27,047 nucleotides of DNA from positions 1-27,047 of the forward strand of contig LCOP01000004.1 of assembly GCA_000996605.1 (NCBI GenBank). Reading direction: 5' to 3'. This document shows, piece after piece, positions 14,941 to 22,649 of this stretch. Numbering within the stretch: position 1 is the stretch's first letter; every line of letters begins with the position of its first letter. The notes under the pieces were generated by a model. That model searched no databases, was not told the DNA's origin, and saw only the letters and a list, made by a program, of their open reading frames with translations. This DNA is from Parcubacteria group bacterium GW2011_GWA1_47_8 (GTDB lineage Bacteria > Patescibacteriota > Minisyncoccia > Phycocordibacterales > UBA1550). Position numbers and translations under genes: made by a program.

Positions 14941-14970
14941 AAGAGGGCACAAAGTGCCCTCTTTTTTTTT
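14941..14970 (+). terminator. Rho-independent terminator after the M23-like gene
   Basis: AAGAGGGCAC and GTGCCCTCTT form a perfect 10-bp stem around AAA, followed by a T run to 14970. It lies 33 nt after the stop. Confidence 0.95.
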
Positions 14971-14988
14971 GAAATGAGGATAGATAAA

Positions 14989-14997
14989 TGCTATAGT
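14989..14997 (+). promoter_or_regulatory. Extended -10 promoter, leaderless (gene at 15005)
   Basis: TGCTATAGT (TATAGT 14992-14997) ends 7 nt before ATG 15005, so the mRNA should start at the start codon. It follows directly after the terminator at 14970, so it must serve this gene. Confidence 0.65.
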
Positions 14998-15004
14998 AAA
15001 CATT

Positions 15005-15685
15005 ATGGATTTACCAAAAAAAATCATAACATTGATTGTCGGAACTTTTCTATTTTTGGGAGGATTTGGCGTTGGTTGGTTTTCTTATAAAAAACAAATC
15101 CAAGAAATGTATCCTTTCGTAAATTACAAAGGAACACTATTTTCCCCCGTGAGTCCGCCTTTAGGTTTTGCGACAACTACACCGTACCCTCCCATACCAT
15201 ACATTATTCCAGACAAAAGAGAGTACGCGGGTATTATCTCATCAAGCACGAAGGACTATAACCTTTATACTAATAAAAGGTATGGTTTTGAGCTTAATTA
15301 CCCAAAAGAGTTTACGGTGGGGGAAAATATACTTGGGTCTCCCGTAGACGGGAAAGAGGAGTCCGGGCAGTTTTGGATATCTAGTCCTACCAGAGAAGCT
15401 CATAATGACGGGACAATCAGTATACAAATTTTACATTCTAAAGAATATTCTGTGAGGGGTAACGAAAAGATTGTAACAAAAAAACAAACCCTCGTTGCAG
15501 GACAGCACTCTTACCTCTACAGCATAAACGAGTATTACCCTGGAAGTAGTAACTATAATTTTATTCTTTATATTGTCCCGATCCCAACTTATCCTGGAAA
15601 ATATTTAGGGGTAACACTGCATAACGACCCCACAAATTTCTCAGCCATCGATAAGATTATTCAAAGTATTGTGTGGCTACAATGA
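15005..15685 (+). CDS. Membrane-anchored protein of unknown function
   Basis: 226 residues. Residues about 7-28 form one transmembrane helix or uncleaved signal anchor (IITLIVGTFLFLGGFGVGWF) after a short Lys-bearing N-terminus, so the rest should lie outside the membrane. A Pro-rich linker (residues about 50-70) leads to a compact domain beginning YTNKRYGFELNYPKEFTV, a strand pattern (YGFE..YP..w.V) found in many small surface-exposed proteins whose function is not known. It is monocistronic, with a leaderless-type promoter, and converges on a GT4 gene 30 nt downstream; no clear terminator is visible there. Confidence 0.75.
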   Translation: MDLPKKIITLIVGTFLFLGGFGVGWFSYKKQIQEMYPFVNYKGTLFSPVSPPLGFATTTPYPPIPYIIPDKREYAGIISSSTKDYNLYTNKRYGFELNYPKEFTVGENILGSPVDGKEESGQFWISSPTREAHNDGTISIQILHSKEYSVRGNEKIVTKKQTLVAGQHSYLYSINEYYPGSSNYNFILYIVPIPTYPGKYLGVTLHNDPTNFSAIDKIIQSIVWLQ

Positions 15686-15715
15686 TTCGTTTCCCTTTTT
15701 GTGATATTCAAAAAA

Positions 15716-16822
15716 CTATCGTAACACATCCTCCCACGATTTTTTGTACGCGGCGAGATATTCTTCTTTGGTGAGGAGCCGCGGGAGAGATGCTTCAAGT
15801 TTCACCTCGCCAGAAATAAATTGCGCGAGCGCGCGTTCGAGTTTTTCCCGGTCTCCCACTGGTACAATCAAACCATTCTCTCCCTCACGCACCACTTCCC
15901 CCGCACAACCTACATCGGTCATCACGACGGGACATCCTGCCGCAAGCGCCTCGATAATCGTCATCCCGTATCCTTCGTAATTTGAAGTCAATAAAAACAC
16001 ATCCGCGGTTTTCAAATACGAAACGAGATCTTTCTTCCATCCTTCAAAGATAATGTGTTCTGAAAGTCCTACCTGCCCTGCAAACTCCTTGAGCCGTGAT
16101 TCTTCTGTCCCTTCGCCTACAACGATAAGGCCTGCCTTAGGGTATCGCGCGACAATACCTTTCATCGCAGAAATTGCGAGCGGAATGTTCTTTTCAGGGG
16201 AAAGGCGTGAAGCCATGAGAATATGCATGTCGAGCTCTGAATACTTCTTCTTGAGATCGGTCGTGATCGGCACTTCTTCTATCGCTTTCGTATCGACAAA
16301 AATAGGAAGTACGGAAACTTTTGACTTTTGACTTTTGACTTTTGACAAAGAATCTTCGATTCTTTTTGATACCACCCGTATCGCATCCGCGCGCGGTATC
16401 AAAAATTTCGCCACGCGCACACGAATACGGTTCATGAAAGATTCTTCCCTAAAATGCGGACTAAACAGATCGGTGTGAATCTGCAAGTGTAACTTCGCCT
16501 GAAAAATACGCGCGAGAAGAAAAGCGGCGATACCGCTCTCGAACGGGTCCTGTGCCGTGACGACGTCGACGCGCACCCCTTTTACTTTCATTCGCGCGGC
16601 GCATTTGAGAGCCCCGGGGATGTACCCCCACTTCGAACGCGACTTCGTCGGATATAAAAATATGTTTGGCGGAAATGACGTTTCCACAAATCCCAAGCTT
16701 TTCTTTGCAAAAACGATGATGCGAAATTCGTCGACGAGCCGCCCGTACTCAAGGATGCGCGACCGGACCGCGCTTCCTTGTTCAAATACAGTACGATCTG
16801 ATGAGACGGAAAGAATTTTCAT
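15716..16822 (-). CDS. Glycosyltransferase family 4
   Basis: A 368-residue GT-B enzyme. The acceptor-binding half includes ILEYGRLV and VVTAQDPFESGIAAFLLA; the donor half begins HILMASRLSPEKNIPLAI and carries the classic EGYGMTIIEALAAGCPVVMT (E-x7-E). Residues 160-170 (SKVKSQKSKVS) are encoded by four perfect copies of a 7-bp repeat. It starts 22 nt after the stop of the GT4 upstream, so the two form an operon. The product probably adds a hexose to a lipid-linked glycan; sugar unknown. Confidence 0.9.
   Translation of the reverse strand: MKILSVSSDRTVFEQGSAVRSRILEYGRLVDEFRIIVFAKKSLGFVETSFPPNIFLYPTKSRSKWGYIPGALKCAARMKVKGVRVDVVTAQDPFESGIAAFLLARIFQAKLHLQIHTDLFSPHFREESFMNRIRVRVAKFLIPRADAIRVVSKRIEDSLSKVKSQKSKVSVLPIFVDTKAIEEVPITTDLKKKYSELDMHILMASRLSPEKNIPLAISAMKGIVARYPKAGLIVVGEGTEESRLKEFAGQVGLSEHIIFEGWKKDLVSYLKTADVFLLTSNYEGYGMTIIEALAAGCPVVMTDVGCAGEVVREGENGLIVPVGDREKLERALAQFISGEVKLEASLPRLLTKEEYLAAYKKSWEDVLR
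16317..16344. repeat. Four copies of a 7-bp repeat inside a GT4 gene
   Basis: ACTTTTG occurs four times in perfect tandem (16317-16344). A change of one unit would shift the frame of the gene. The unit is a cyclic permutation, on the opposite strand, of the AGTCAAA unit found at 12783. Confidence 0.9.
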
Positions 16823-16844
16823 GATTACAGTATGGAGTGCTTAT

Positions 16845-17966
16845 CTACTTCCCCGCAAGCACCTGCGCGGTTTCAGCAAGCATGCGCTCATTGCTAAATG
16901 CGGTAAGCCTGTCTTTCGCATTTTTGGTGAGTGTCTCTGCAAGCACCTTGTCATCGTGGAGCTTCGCGATTGCCTGCACAAAATCTTCGAATTCATTGTG
17001 CGTAACCAAAAGACCATTCTTTCCATCTTCGAGCATTTCTTCATTGCCCCCGACATTCGTCGTCACGATCGGTGTACCGAGCGCCATCACTTCGAGCAAC
17101 TGATGCGCAAACCCTTCATACGCCGTATTGAGCACGAACACATCGCTCGCTCTGATATATTCAAATAATTTTTCCTGCGGAAGCTTGCCGACAAGCGTCA
17201 CCGCTTGTTCGAGGTGAAGGCTTGCTATTTTCTTTGCGAGAGCATCTCGGTCGGGACCATCCCCCGCGATAATAAGTCGCGCGGCGGGAATACGCAGGAG
17301 TATGTTCGGCATCATTCCAATAAGCTCCACGAATCCTTTCCACGGCACGAGACGTCCGACAGAAAGCATCGTGTATCCGCTCATACTGAGCCCCGCGCGC
17401 AGAGTCTCTTTGTTTCCTTTGATCACGGGTGCATCAAAGCCGTTGTGAATAACGGTAATTTTTGAATCAGGGATTCCCCAATTAACCACAATCCCCTTGA
17501 GGTAATTACTCGGCACGATGATGTGGCGAGCGCCCATCGCAACACGCCACTCGATGCGCTTCAAAAGGCGCACCATAAATGAATACCCCTCATGCTCTTC
17601 GTGCACTTTCGAAAAATCATCGATCATGTCCGTTATACCGAAACGCTGAACTCCCTGCTCCCACGCATAGTCCCCGACGACCTTGAGGAAAAATTTCTTA
17701 CGCAAGAGTTTTGCCGCGAGCATTGCCGGTAGTCCGACAGAAACCGGATCTTGTGCGTACACACAGTCCACTCCCCATGCCGCACGCACCACCTTAAAAA
17801 AATACGCCGTGTGCCGCGCAACGAACGGCAAATGGAGCACGGAGCCAAAGTTCACGACCTTGACGACGTGACCTTGCTCTGGAAGTTTGTCCGCGAGTAA
17901 TTTACTGTACGTTGCCGGGCCGCCAATCTGCGGAGGATATATTCCTGTGGCAATAAGAATCTTCAT
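16845..17966 (-). CDS. Glycosyltransferase family 4
   Basis: A 373-residue GT-B enzyme with a textbook N-terminus (ILIATGIYPPQIGGPATYSKLLADKLPEQGH), the VIHNGFD hinge, the donor-domain start MLSVGRLVPWKGFVELI and the acidic motif EGFAHQLLEVMALGTPIVTTNVGGNEE (E-x7-E). It is the first gene of a two-GT4 minus-strand operon with the gene at 15716-16822. It is divergent from the half-GT4 at 18046, with 79 nt between start codons. The proposed start has AAGGG immediately before the ATG, too close for an ordinary ribosome site. Inverting versus retaining chemistry: GT4 enzymes retain. Confidence 0.92.
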   Translation of the reverse strand: MKILIATGIYPPQIGGPATYSKLLADKLPEQGHVVKVVNFGSVLHLPFVARHTAYFFKVVRAAWGVDCVYAQDPVSVGLPAMLAAKLLRKKFFLKVVGDYAWEQGVQRFGITDMIDDFSKVHEEHEGYSFMVRLLKRIEWRVAMGARHIIVPSNYLKGIVVNWGIPDSKITVIHNGFDAPVIKGNKETLRAGLSMSGYTMLSVGRLVPWKGFVELIGMMPNILLRIPAARLIIAGDGPDRDALAKKIASLHLEQAVTLVGKLPQEKLFEYIRASDVFVLNTAYEGFAHQLLEVMALGTPIVTTNVGGNEEMLEDGKNGLLVTHNEFEDFVQAIAKLHDDKVLAETLTKNAKDRLTAFSNERMLAETAQVLAGK

Positions 17967-18029
17967 CCCTTCAGACTACCGCGAAGCGAACAATTTATCA
18001 AACACAAACTCCCTTCTTTTCCAAAAACA

Positions 18030-18038
18030 TGGTAGATT
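18030..18038 (+). promoter_or_regulatory. Extended -10 promoter, leaderless (gene at 18046)
   Basis: TGGTAGATT (TAGATT 18033-18038) ends 7 nt before ATG 18046. This supports starting the half-GT4 at 18046 rather than at the upstream in-frame ATG 17887, which lies inside the divergent GT4 gene. Confidence 0.5.
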
Positions 18039-18045
18039 TGTATAT

Positions 18046-18585
18046 ATGAAAATCGTTCTCGCCACACCGCTCTACCCGCCAGACACTGAGCCGATAGCCC
18101 AATACAATAAGGAGCTCGCCAAGCGCATGGCAACCCAAAGACACAAGGTGACTATCGTAACCTACGGTAAATACCCCGAGCAAATCGAGGGGGTATCCAT
18201 CATCACCACCGACAAACGAAAATTTTCTCTCATGAGAATCATTGACTACACCATAAAACTCGGGAAAGAAACAAAAAAATCTAACATAATTTATGTACAA
18301 AACGGTGCGTCAGTAGAGTTGCCAATCCTTCTTATCACCAGTATTATCAAGAAACCTTTTATCTTTTTTGAAACAGACACCAATGCTCTCAGAAGAGCGG
18401 AAAAAAATATTTTCTTAAAGATATTGCATCGTGCGGTTCGTCGTCGCGCACGCGCAATAATAACAGAAACACCACCACTCCGACCGGAAATTCTCCCCTT
18501 TAGTGCATACCCCGAAAAAGAGTTTTTGAAATACGAAGCAAATTGGGATGCCTATATAAAAACTCTTTCAAAAATCACCTCATGA
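18046..18585 (+). CDS. Stand-alone N-terminal half of a GT4-like protein
   Basis: 179 residues starting MKIVLATPLYPPDTEPIAQYNKELAKRM, a typical N-terminal Rossmann half of GT4 enzymes, and continuing through VTIVTYGKYP and VQNGASVELPILL to a short C-terminal helix. The donor-binding C-terminal half is absent, and the gene ends cleanly by a 4-nt ATGA overlap with the next gene, so it does not look randomly truncated. It could be a pseudoenzyme, a subunit that needs a partner (as in split GT-B enzymes such as Alg13/Alg14), or decay. The downstream partner is an APH-like phosphotransferase. Confidence 0.75.
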   Translation: MKIVLATPLYPPDTEPIAQYNKELAKRMATQRHKVTIVTYGKYPEQIEGVSIITTDKRKFSLMRIIDYTIKLGKETKKSNIIYVQNGASVELPILLITSIIKKPFIFFETDTNALRRAEKNIFLKILHRAVRRRARAIITETPPLRPEILPFSAYPEKEFLKYEANWDAYIKTLSKITS

Positions 18586-19609
18586 AAAACAACGACACCG
18601 AAAAAGAAAGATGGGAGGAATATTGCGCCTCTGAGATACAGCAGGTTATGCCGATTTTCGCAAAGCATGGATTTTCTCTTGATGCAGACCAGCTACATAT
18701 CAAAGGTGAGCGATATCTCACTCGCCCGATTGGTGGTGCAAAAAAAATACTCCTCTTGAACGAATCTGCCGCGACACACTCGACAAGATGGATTTCGCGC
18801 ACGATATTCTCCACTCACCCAAAGAACTGCTTTTCACAAAAGAATGCGGTCGAGCAATCACCGTAAGTGAATTTATAGAACAAGAAATTTCTTTCACCGA
18901 GAGGTCTGTTCCTGAACAATTTACTCTTGCGCTTTCTCTTTTAAAAACGCAGGAGCAAGTACACGCAACTACATACGGACACGCGCGCACAGTGCGTCGC
19001 ACTTTTGGAGAGATGCGCGCGGATGACTACCTGCAAAAGTGCAAAACATACACCACCGAGATAGAAGCTGCGGAAACAAAAAATCAACAAATCAAAGAAA
19101 CTCTTGAGAAAAGTTTTCAGCTTTTAAATAAAAATAAGGACGCCATAGAACAATATGGTGGTTTTCTCGCGAATTGGGACCTCACCCCGCAAAATATCCG
19201 CATCAACAAAAATCATATTTATTTCCTTGATCATGCGTCGTTTCATTTTGGCAACAAACATGAAAGCTGGGCGCGTTTTATAAACTTCATGTCGCTTTAT
19301 GAACCGCAAGTTGCCCACGCGCTCGTGGAATATATACGGAACAATCGCACGACCGAAGAATCATTTTCCCTTAAACTTATGCGCGTTTATCGTCTCGTTG
19401 AACTCATACGCTTTTACACAGGATGGCTTCCCCGCACCGAGGGGAGCACATACGAACTTGCACGAGCACGAATAGACTTTTGGCATGAAGTACTCAGAGC
19501 AACCTTTGACAACAATTTTGTTTTTTCTGAAGTGACAGAAAGATACAAAACAACGAGAGATATACTTCGAAGCGAAGAAGAAAAGAAGCGTCAGGTTGGA
19601 TTGCATTAA
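18582..19609 (+). CDS. APH-like phosphotransferase, reading frame disrupted near 18746
   Basis: Begins at ATG 18582, overlapping the previous stop (ATGA). The first frame reads to GERYLTRPIGGAKK, then meets eight A (18740-18747). The remainder (ERICRDTLDKMDFAHDIL onward, to 19609) is in the -1 frame. The C-terminal part has kinase-like motifs: NWDLTPQNI (cf. HGDLHPGN in aminoglycoside/choline phosphotransferases; His replaced by Asn, catalytic Asp and Asn kept) and IYFLDHAS (metal-binding Asp). Joined by a -1 slip the product has about 342 residues, but no ATP-binding Lys of the N-lobe is obvious, so a small deletion with frame loss is an equally good reading. An internal ATG at 18788 would yield 273 residues without an N-lobe. 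Confidence 0.7.
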
Positions 19610-19652
19610 ACTTTTCTTCAAAAAACTACCGCGCAAAGCAAGCTTGAATCAC

Positions 19653-20837
19653 TTAATGCACCAACTTGAGAACCGGCTCGAACACTTTACCCCTCATCTC
19701 TTTTGCAATGTTGTCCCAATCGTATTTTTCTTCCACCATCTTCCGCGCATACGCAGATATTTGCTTTGCCTTTTCCGGATTTGCAAGAATTTCTTTTACT
19801 TTCTCTGCTATCTGATCGGGAGAATTCGGGTCCACCACCCACGCGGTCGCCTGTTTATCCGGATTATGCTTTTCATCAAACACATAGTCTGCCATACCGC
19901 CAATCTGTGTTGCAATGAGGGGCAAGCGTGATGCGAGCGCGGAAATAAACGCATTCCCCAAACCTTCCGAACGACTCGGTGCCACAAAAATATCTGACAC
20001 GCGACGATAAAGTGTCACCACGCTTCGGTCAACCTTTCCGGTAAAAATAACGCGGTCGGCAACACCAAGGTCTTCCGCAAGTTTTTTAAGCATTGGCGCA
20101 TCTTCGCCGTCCCCCACCGCGAGAAATTTGACGTGTGACGGAAGATTAGCAAGCGCGCGAATGGTATCGTCAAATGCTTTTTGATGGACGAGGCGCGAAG
20201 TGTTTACCAAAAAAATATCTACGGATTTTTTACCAAGTTTTTGCTTCATTGCTTCTATCTCGTCTGTAGAAACCGCGTCCTTGAGGTCGCGAGGATTTGC
20301 CCCATTATAAATGAGCTCCACGGGTCCCTGGTAGCCACGCTTGCGCGGCCACTCTGCCAAAAAAACGGAGATTGCTTGAATCATGGATGCCGTACGAAAC
20401 CCATAGTTAAGGATCGGCGCAACCGACCAAATAAACCACCGTTCAAAAACTTTTTCATAAGGGTCGCCATCTTGAAGGGTAAGAATATGGGGAGCACGAA
20501 CACCAAACATGCGTGCAAAAACTACGGGGAAAAGCATATAGGTCATCATTGCCCACAACGCGCCGAAATGATGTTCCTTGTCAAGAGCGCGTGCTTTTAG
20601 CGCAGACAAGGGAACAAAGAGTATTTTTGAAAGATATGCTCCCCCAAAACCAACCCGATGAACAATCACATTCCCCATTTTTTCTTCTCTTTCTTGCTTT
20701 GTATCAAAAAGGAGCGTCACCAAATGAAATTCAATATCGCTTGGGTCAATGCGGTCGGTGATTTCTTTAATTGCCGCCTCTGCCCCACTAACATAGTTTG
20801 GATAATACGCGAGAGAGAAAATAAGTATTTTTTTCAT
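19653..20837 (-). CDS. Glycosyltransferase family 4
   Basis: 394 residues from ATG 20837 (MKKILIFSLAYYPNYVSGAEAAIKEI). An open frame extends upstream to 20951 but runs through a terminator and the promoter, so I reject that start. It has the ELIYNGANPRD hinge, FLVNTSRLVHQKAFDDTIRAL at the start of the donor domain, and RSEGLGNAFISALASRLPLIATQIGG as the acidic motif, with E in the first position and Ser/Ala in the second, so the usual second Glu of E-x7-E is missing. It is a single gene, converging on the phosphotransferase 43 nt away. Confidence 0.88.
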   Translation of the reverse strand: MKKILIFSLAYYPNYVSGAEAAIKEITDRIDPSDIEFHLVTLLFDTKQEREEKMGNVIVHRVGFGGAYLSKILFVPLSALKARALDKEHHFGALWAMMTYMLFPVVFARMFGVRAPHILTLQDGDPYEKVFERWFIWSVAPILNYGFRTASMIQAISVFLAEWPRKRGYQGPVELIYNGANPRDLKDAVSTDEIEAMKQKLGKKSVDIFLVNTSRLVHQKAFDDTIRALANLPSHVKFLAVGDGEDAPMLKKLAEDLGVADRVIFTGKVDRSVVTLYRRVSDIFVAPSRSEGLGNAFISALASRLPLIATQIGGMADYVFDEKHNPDKQATAWVVDPNSPDQIAEKVKEILANPEKAKQISAYARKMVEEKYDWDNIAKEMRGKVFEPVLKLVH

Positions 20838-20846
20838 GCTGAAATA

Positions 20847-20852
20847 AGTATA
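20847..20852 (-). promoter_or_regulatory. -10 box of the GT4 gene at 20837
   Basis: Minus-strand TATACT ends 9 nt before ATG 20837 (TG directly precedes it, without the spacer base). The leader would be 0-3 nt. It lies immediately after the terminator at 20866-20902. Confidence 0.5.
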
Positions 20853-20865
20853 CATGGTATTTATC

Positions 20866-20902
20866 AAAAAAAAAGCAGGCTGTGCTTTTATGCACAACCC
20901 GC
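20866..20902 (-). terminator. Rho-independent terminator of the DUF218-like gene
   Basis: On the minus strand GCGGGTTGTGC and GCACAGCCTGC pair over 11 bp (two G-U) around ATAAAA, followed by a run of at least nine T. It starts 15 nt after the stop at 20917. Confidence 0.92.
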
Positions 20903-20916
20903 AAAAATTACCTCCT

Positions 20917-21597
20917 TTACAATGTCTCGTATGTATCCACGAACTCGGCAAGTGCTTTCAAGAACTCAGCGCCGTCAGGTTCACGAGACCTCCTCATCGC
21001 CTTACGAGCAGTCACACTGAGCGGGTTTGTTTGGACACGATCTCCGCGATGCGGCGGTTCAATAATAACCACATCCTTGGGTGTCGAACCAAAATAACTC
21101 ACATCAGAGCCGACGGTAAGCACTTGAAGTTCACCGACAGCGAACTCACCAAGACGCAAAACTTCGGCTTCAGTGAAACACCGACCGCCATGAGTTGGAG
21201 AAGAAACGATGAACAAACGCTTGATGGCATGCCTGCTCAAAAAATTCATCGCCTCAGCAATCTCCTCGCGAGTGTTTTTTGTTGAAGTGTTAATCACCGA
21301 TCTGCTATGGAGAAAAGCTTCCACACCATCAACATCCGCACCAAGATGTAGGGCAATCTTCGCCAAATGCTTCATGGCATAATCAAAGATATACTGCCCC
21401 TCTTTTACGCCGTCAATTTCTGATGCTCCCATCCCCCAAAAGATAAGCTGGGCATCTTCTTCATAAGCAATTTTAAGTCCGCGCAAAATACGCCCCTCGT
21501 TACCGTAACCACTTTTTCCGAACATAATGTTGTGCCAATCGTCAGCCCCTAAATGGAGCCCGTGAATCAATACCGCAGACTAACAAAATCCAAACAT
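20917..21597 (-). CDS. DUF218/YdcF-like protein with an in-frame TAG after codon 5
   Basis: The main open frame (to TTG 21570, 217 residues) has LIFWGMGASEIDG, then VINTSTKNTREEIAEAMNFL and LFIVSSPTHGGRCFTEAE, resembling the DUF218 (YdcF/SanA/ElyC) pattern of a Rossmann-like fold with 'E..S.NT.EN' and 'lVTs..H..R'. Members are linked to envelope or lipid-carrier metabolism, but their reaction is not settled. The best start by signals is ATG 21597: GAGGAG lies 7 nt upstream and a full promoter stands at 21642-21670. That frame reads MFGFC, then TAG (21580-21582), then SAVLIHGLHLGADDW. So either a nonsense mutation, an error, a read-through, or initiation at TTG 21570 after a short leader peptide. 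Confidence 0.65.
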
Positions 21598-21641
21598 AAT
21601 GATACTCCTCTTGTTGTTTAAAAGACCAAACTACCATTTTT

Positions 21642-21670
21642 ATAATAACACGAATACACCAAAAATGCAA
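21642..21670 (-). promoter_or_regulatory. Promoter of the DUF218-like gene
   Basis: On the minus strand TTGCAT (21665-21670), a 17-nt spacer and TATTAT (21642-21647) with a TGT extension. The expected start near 21635 gives a leader of about 38 nt that includes the GAGGAG ribosome site (21605-21610). Confidence 0.65.
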
Positions 21671-21671
21671 C

Positions 21672-22565
21672 CTACTTTGAACTTTCTTCTTTTATCTTTC
21701 GAATATAGTCTTCAAGCGTTTGTTTCTGTTTCCACCCAAGAGCCTCAAGTTTTGCGGTGTCCATGGCCCCCGAAGAACGGCTTGTTTTTGTTTGCGGCAA
21801 CATTGCAACATCTCCGCCAAACATATTTACAACATCCAAGAGAGAGCATACATCCTGCGACGACACGGCGTATTCATCCCGCACCCCTTTCTCCCCCACC
21901 AACAAAAGAGCGTCGATGGTATCATTCACATGAGTGAACGCGCGGGTCTGCGTACCCGGCATGCGCACTTCATGAGGTCTATTATTAAGGAAATTTTGCT
22001 TAAATGTCTCGATGACCGTCCCGTAGCTATCAACGCCCCCGCGCTCACCATGCCCGTATACATTATAAAAATAAGTTGTTGAATATGGTAAGTCATACCA
22101 TCGTCCATAATTATGAACGAGTTCAGAATTTATTGCCTTTGCCCATGTGTAGGGTGAGAGGTCGCGCCCTTCAACCCCATCATCTCGAGCAGAAACAAAC
22201 TTCGTCGATGAACCGGCATAAACAAGCTTACATTTTGTTTTTCTCCAAAACTCGAGTACGCTCAATGTCCCCGCAATGTTAAGATCCCAAACAAGCTCAG
22301 GCTCTTCCAAACTTTTTGCCACCCGCGAATACTCTCCGAGATGATAGACAAGGTCAGGAGTAAAGTTGATTAACTTTGCAATATCCTTCGTGTGCCCCTC
22401 AATATACTCCGCCCCGGGAATATGATTTTCTTTTTTACCGGTGAAATAGTTGTCGAGAGAAACGACTCTATTATTCGGATCCTGTACGAGCCTTTCGATA
22501 AGGTTTGACCCAATAAACCCGGCACCTCCCGTAACAAGGATAGTTTTTTTAGCTTTTTCCGACAT
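21672..22565 (-). CDS. SDR-family NAD-dependent sugar-nucleotide epimerase
   Basis: 297 residues from ATG 22565. It has an intact nucleotide loop TILVTGGAGFIGSNL, the acidic VVSLDNYFTG, LVYHLGEYSRV, the active-site Ser/Thr region VYAGSSTKF and the catalytic YTWAK (Tyr-x3-Lys), then TTYFYNVYG. This fits UDP-glucose/GlcNAc 4-epimerase-like enzymes; the exact sugar cannot be read. The first in-frame ATG (22577) overlaps the -10 box, so the second was chosen. The gene supplies donors for the surrounding GTs. The stop is about 75 nt from the ATG of the DUF218-like gene, which has its own promoter. Confidence 0.88.
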   Translation of the reverse strand: MSEKAKKTILVTGGAGFIGSNLIERLVQDPNNRVVSLDNYFTGKKENHIPGAEYIEGHTKDIAKLINFTPDLVYHLGEYSRVAKSLEEPELVWDLNIAGTLSVLEFWRKTKCKLVYAGSSTKFVSARDDGVEGRDLSPYTWAKAINSELVHNYGRWYDLPYSTTYFYNVYGHGERGGVDSYGTVIETFKQNFLNNRPHEVRMPGTQTRAFTHVNDTIDALLLVGEKGVRDEYAVSSQDVCSLLDVVNMFGGDVAMLPQTKTSRSSGAMDTAKLEALGWKQKQTLEDYIRKIKEESSK

Positions 22566-22572
22566 AAAAGCA

Positions 22573-22581
22573 ATCATACCA
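22573..22581 (-). promoter_or_regulatory. Extended -10 promoter, leaderless (epimerase at 22565)
   Basis: Minus-strand TGGTATGAT (TATGAT 22573-22578) ends 7 nt before ATG 22565. The transcript is expected to begin at or next to the start codon. Confidence 0.65.
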
Positions 22582-22597
22582 CCAACCCCGCCAAAAG

Positions 22598-22621
22598 AAA
22601 AACCCCGTAGGTTACACGGAG
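22598..22621 (-). terminator. Weak Rho-independent terminator after the helical protein gene
   Basis: On the minus strand CTCCGT and ACGGGG pair over 6 bp (one T-G) around GTAACCT, followed by TTTTT. It is short, but rightly placed between the stop at 22650 and the next promoter at 22573-22581. Confidence 0.5.
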
Positions 22622-22649
22622 TTCTGTGGCAAAATGCCGAAAAATGTAG

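Noticed and set aside
16317..16344. CRISPR-like array
   Set aside because: Units are only 7 bp, directly adjacent and without spacers; no cas genes.
17887..18045. Upstream start of the half-GT4 at 17887
   Set aside because: Lies inside the divergent GT4 gene; the extension is not GT-like, and a -10 box sits just before ATG 18046.
20838..20951. N-terminal extension of the GT4 to 20951
   Set aside because: It would cross the T-run terminator of the previous gene and the -10 box; MKKILIFSLAYYP is a typical GT4 start.
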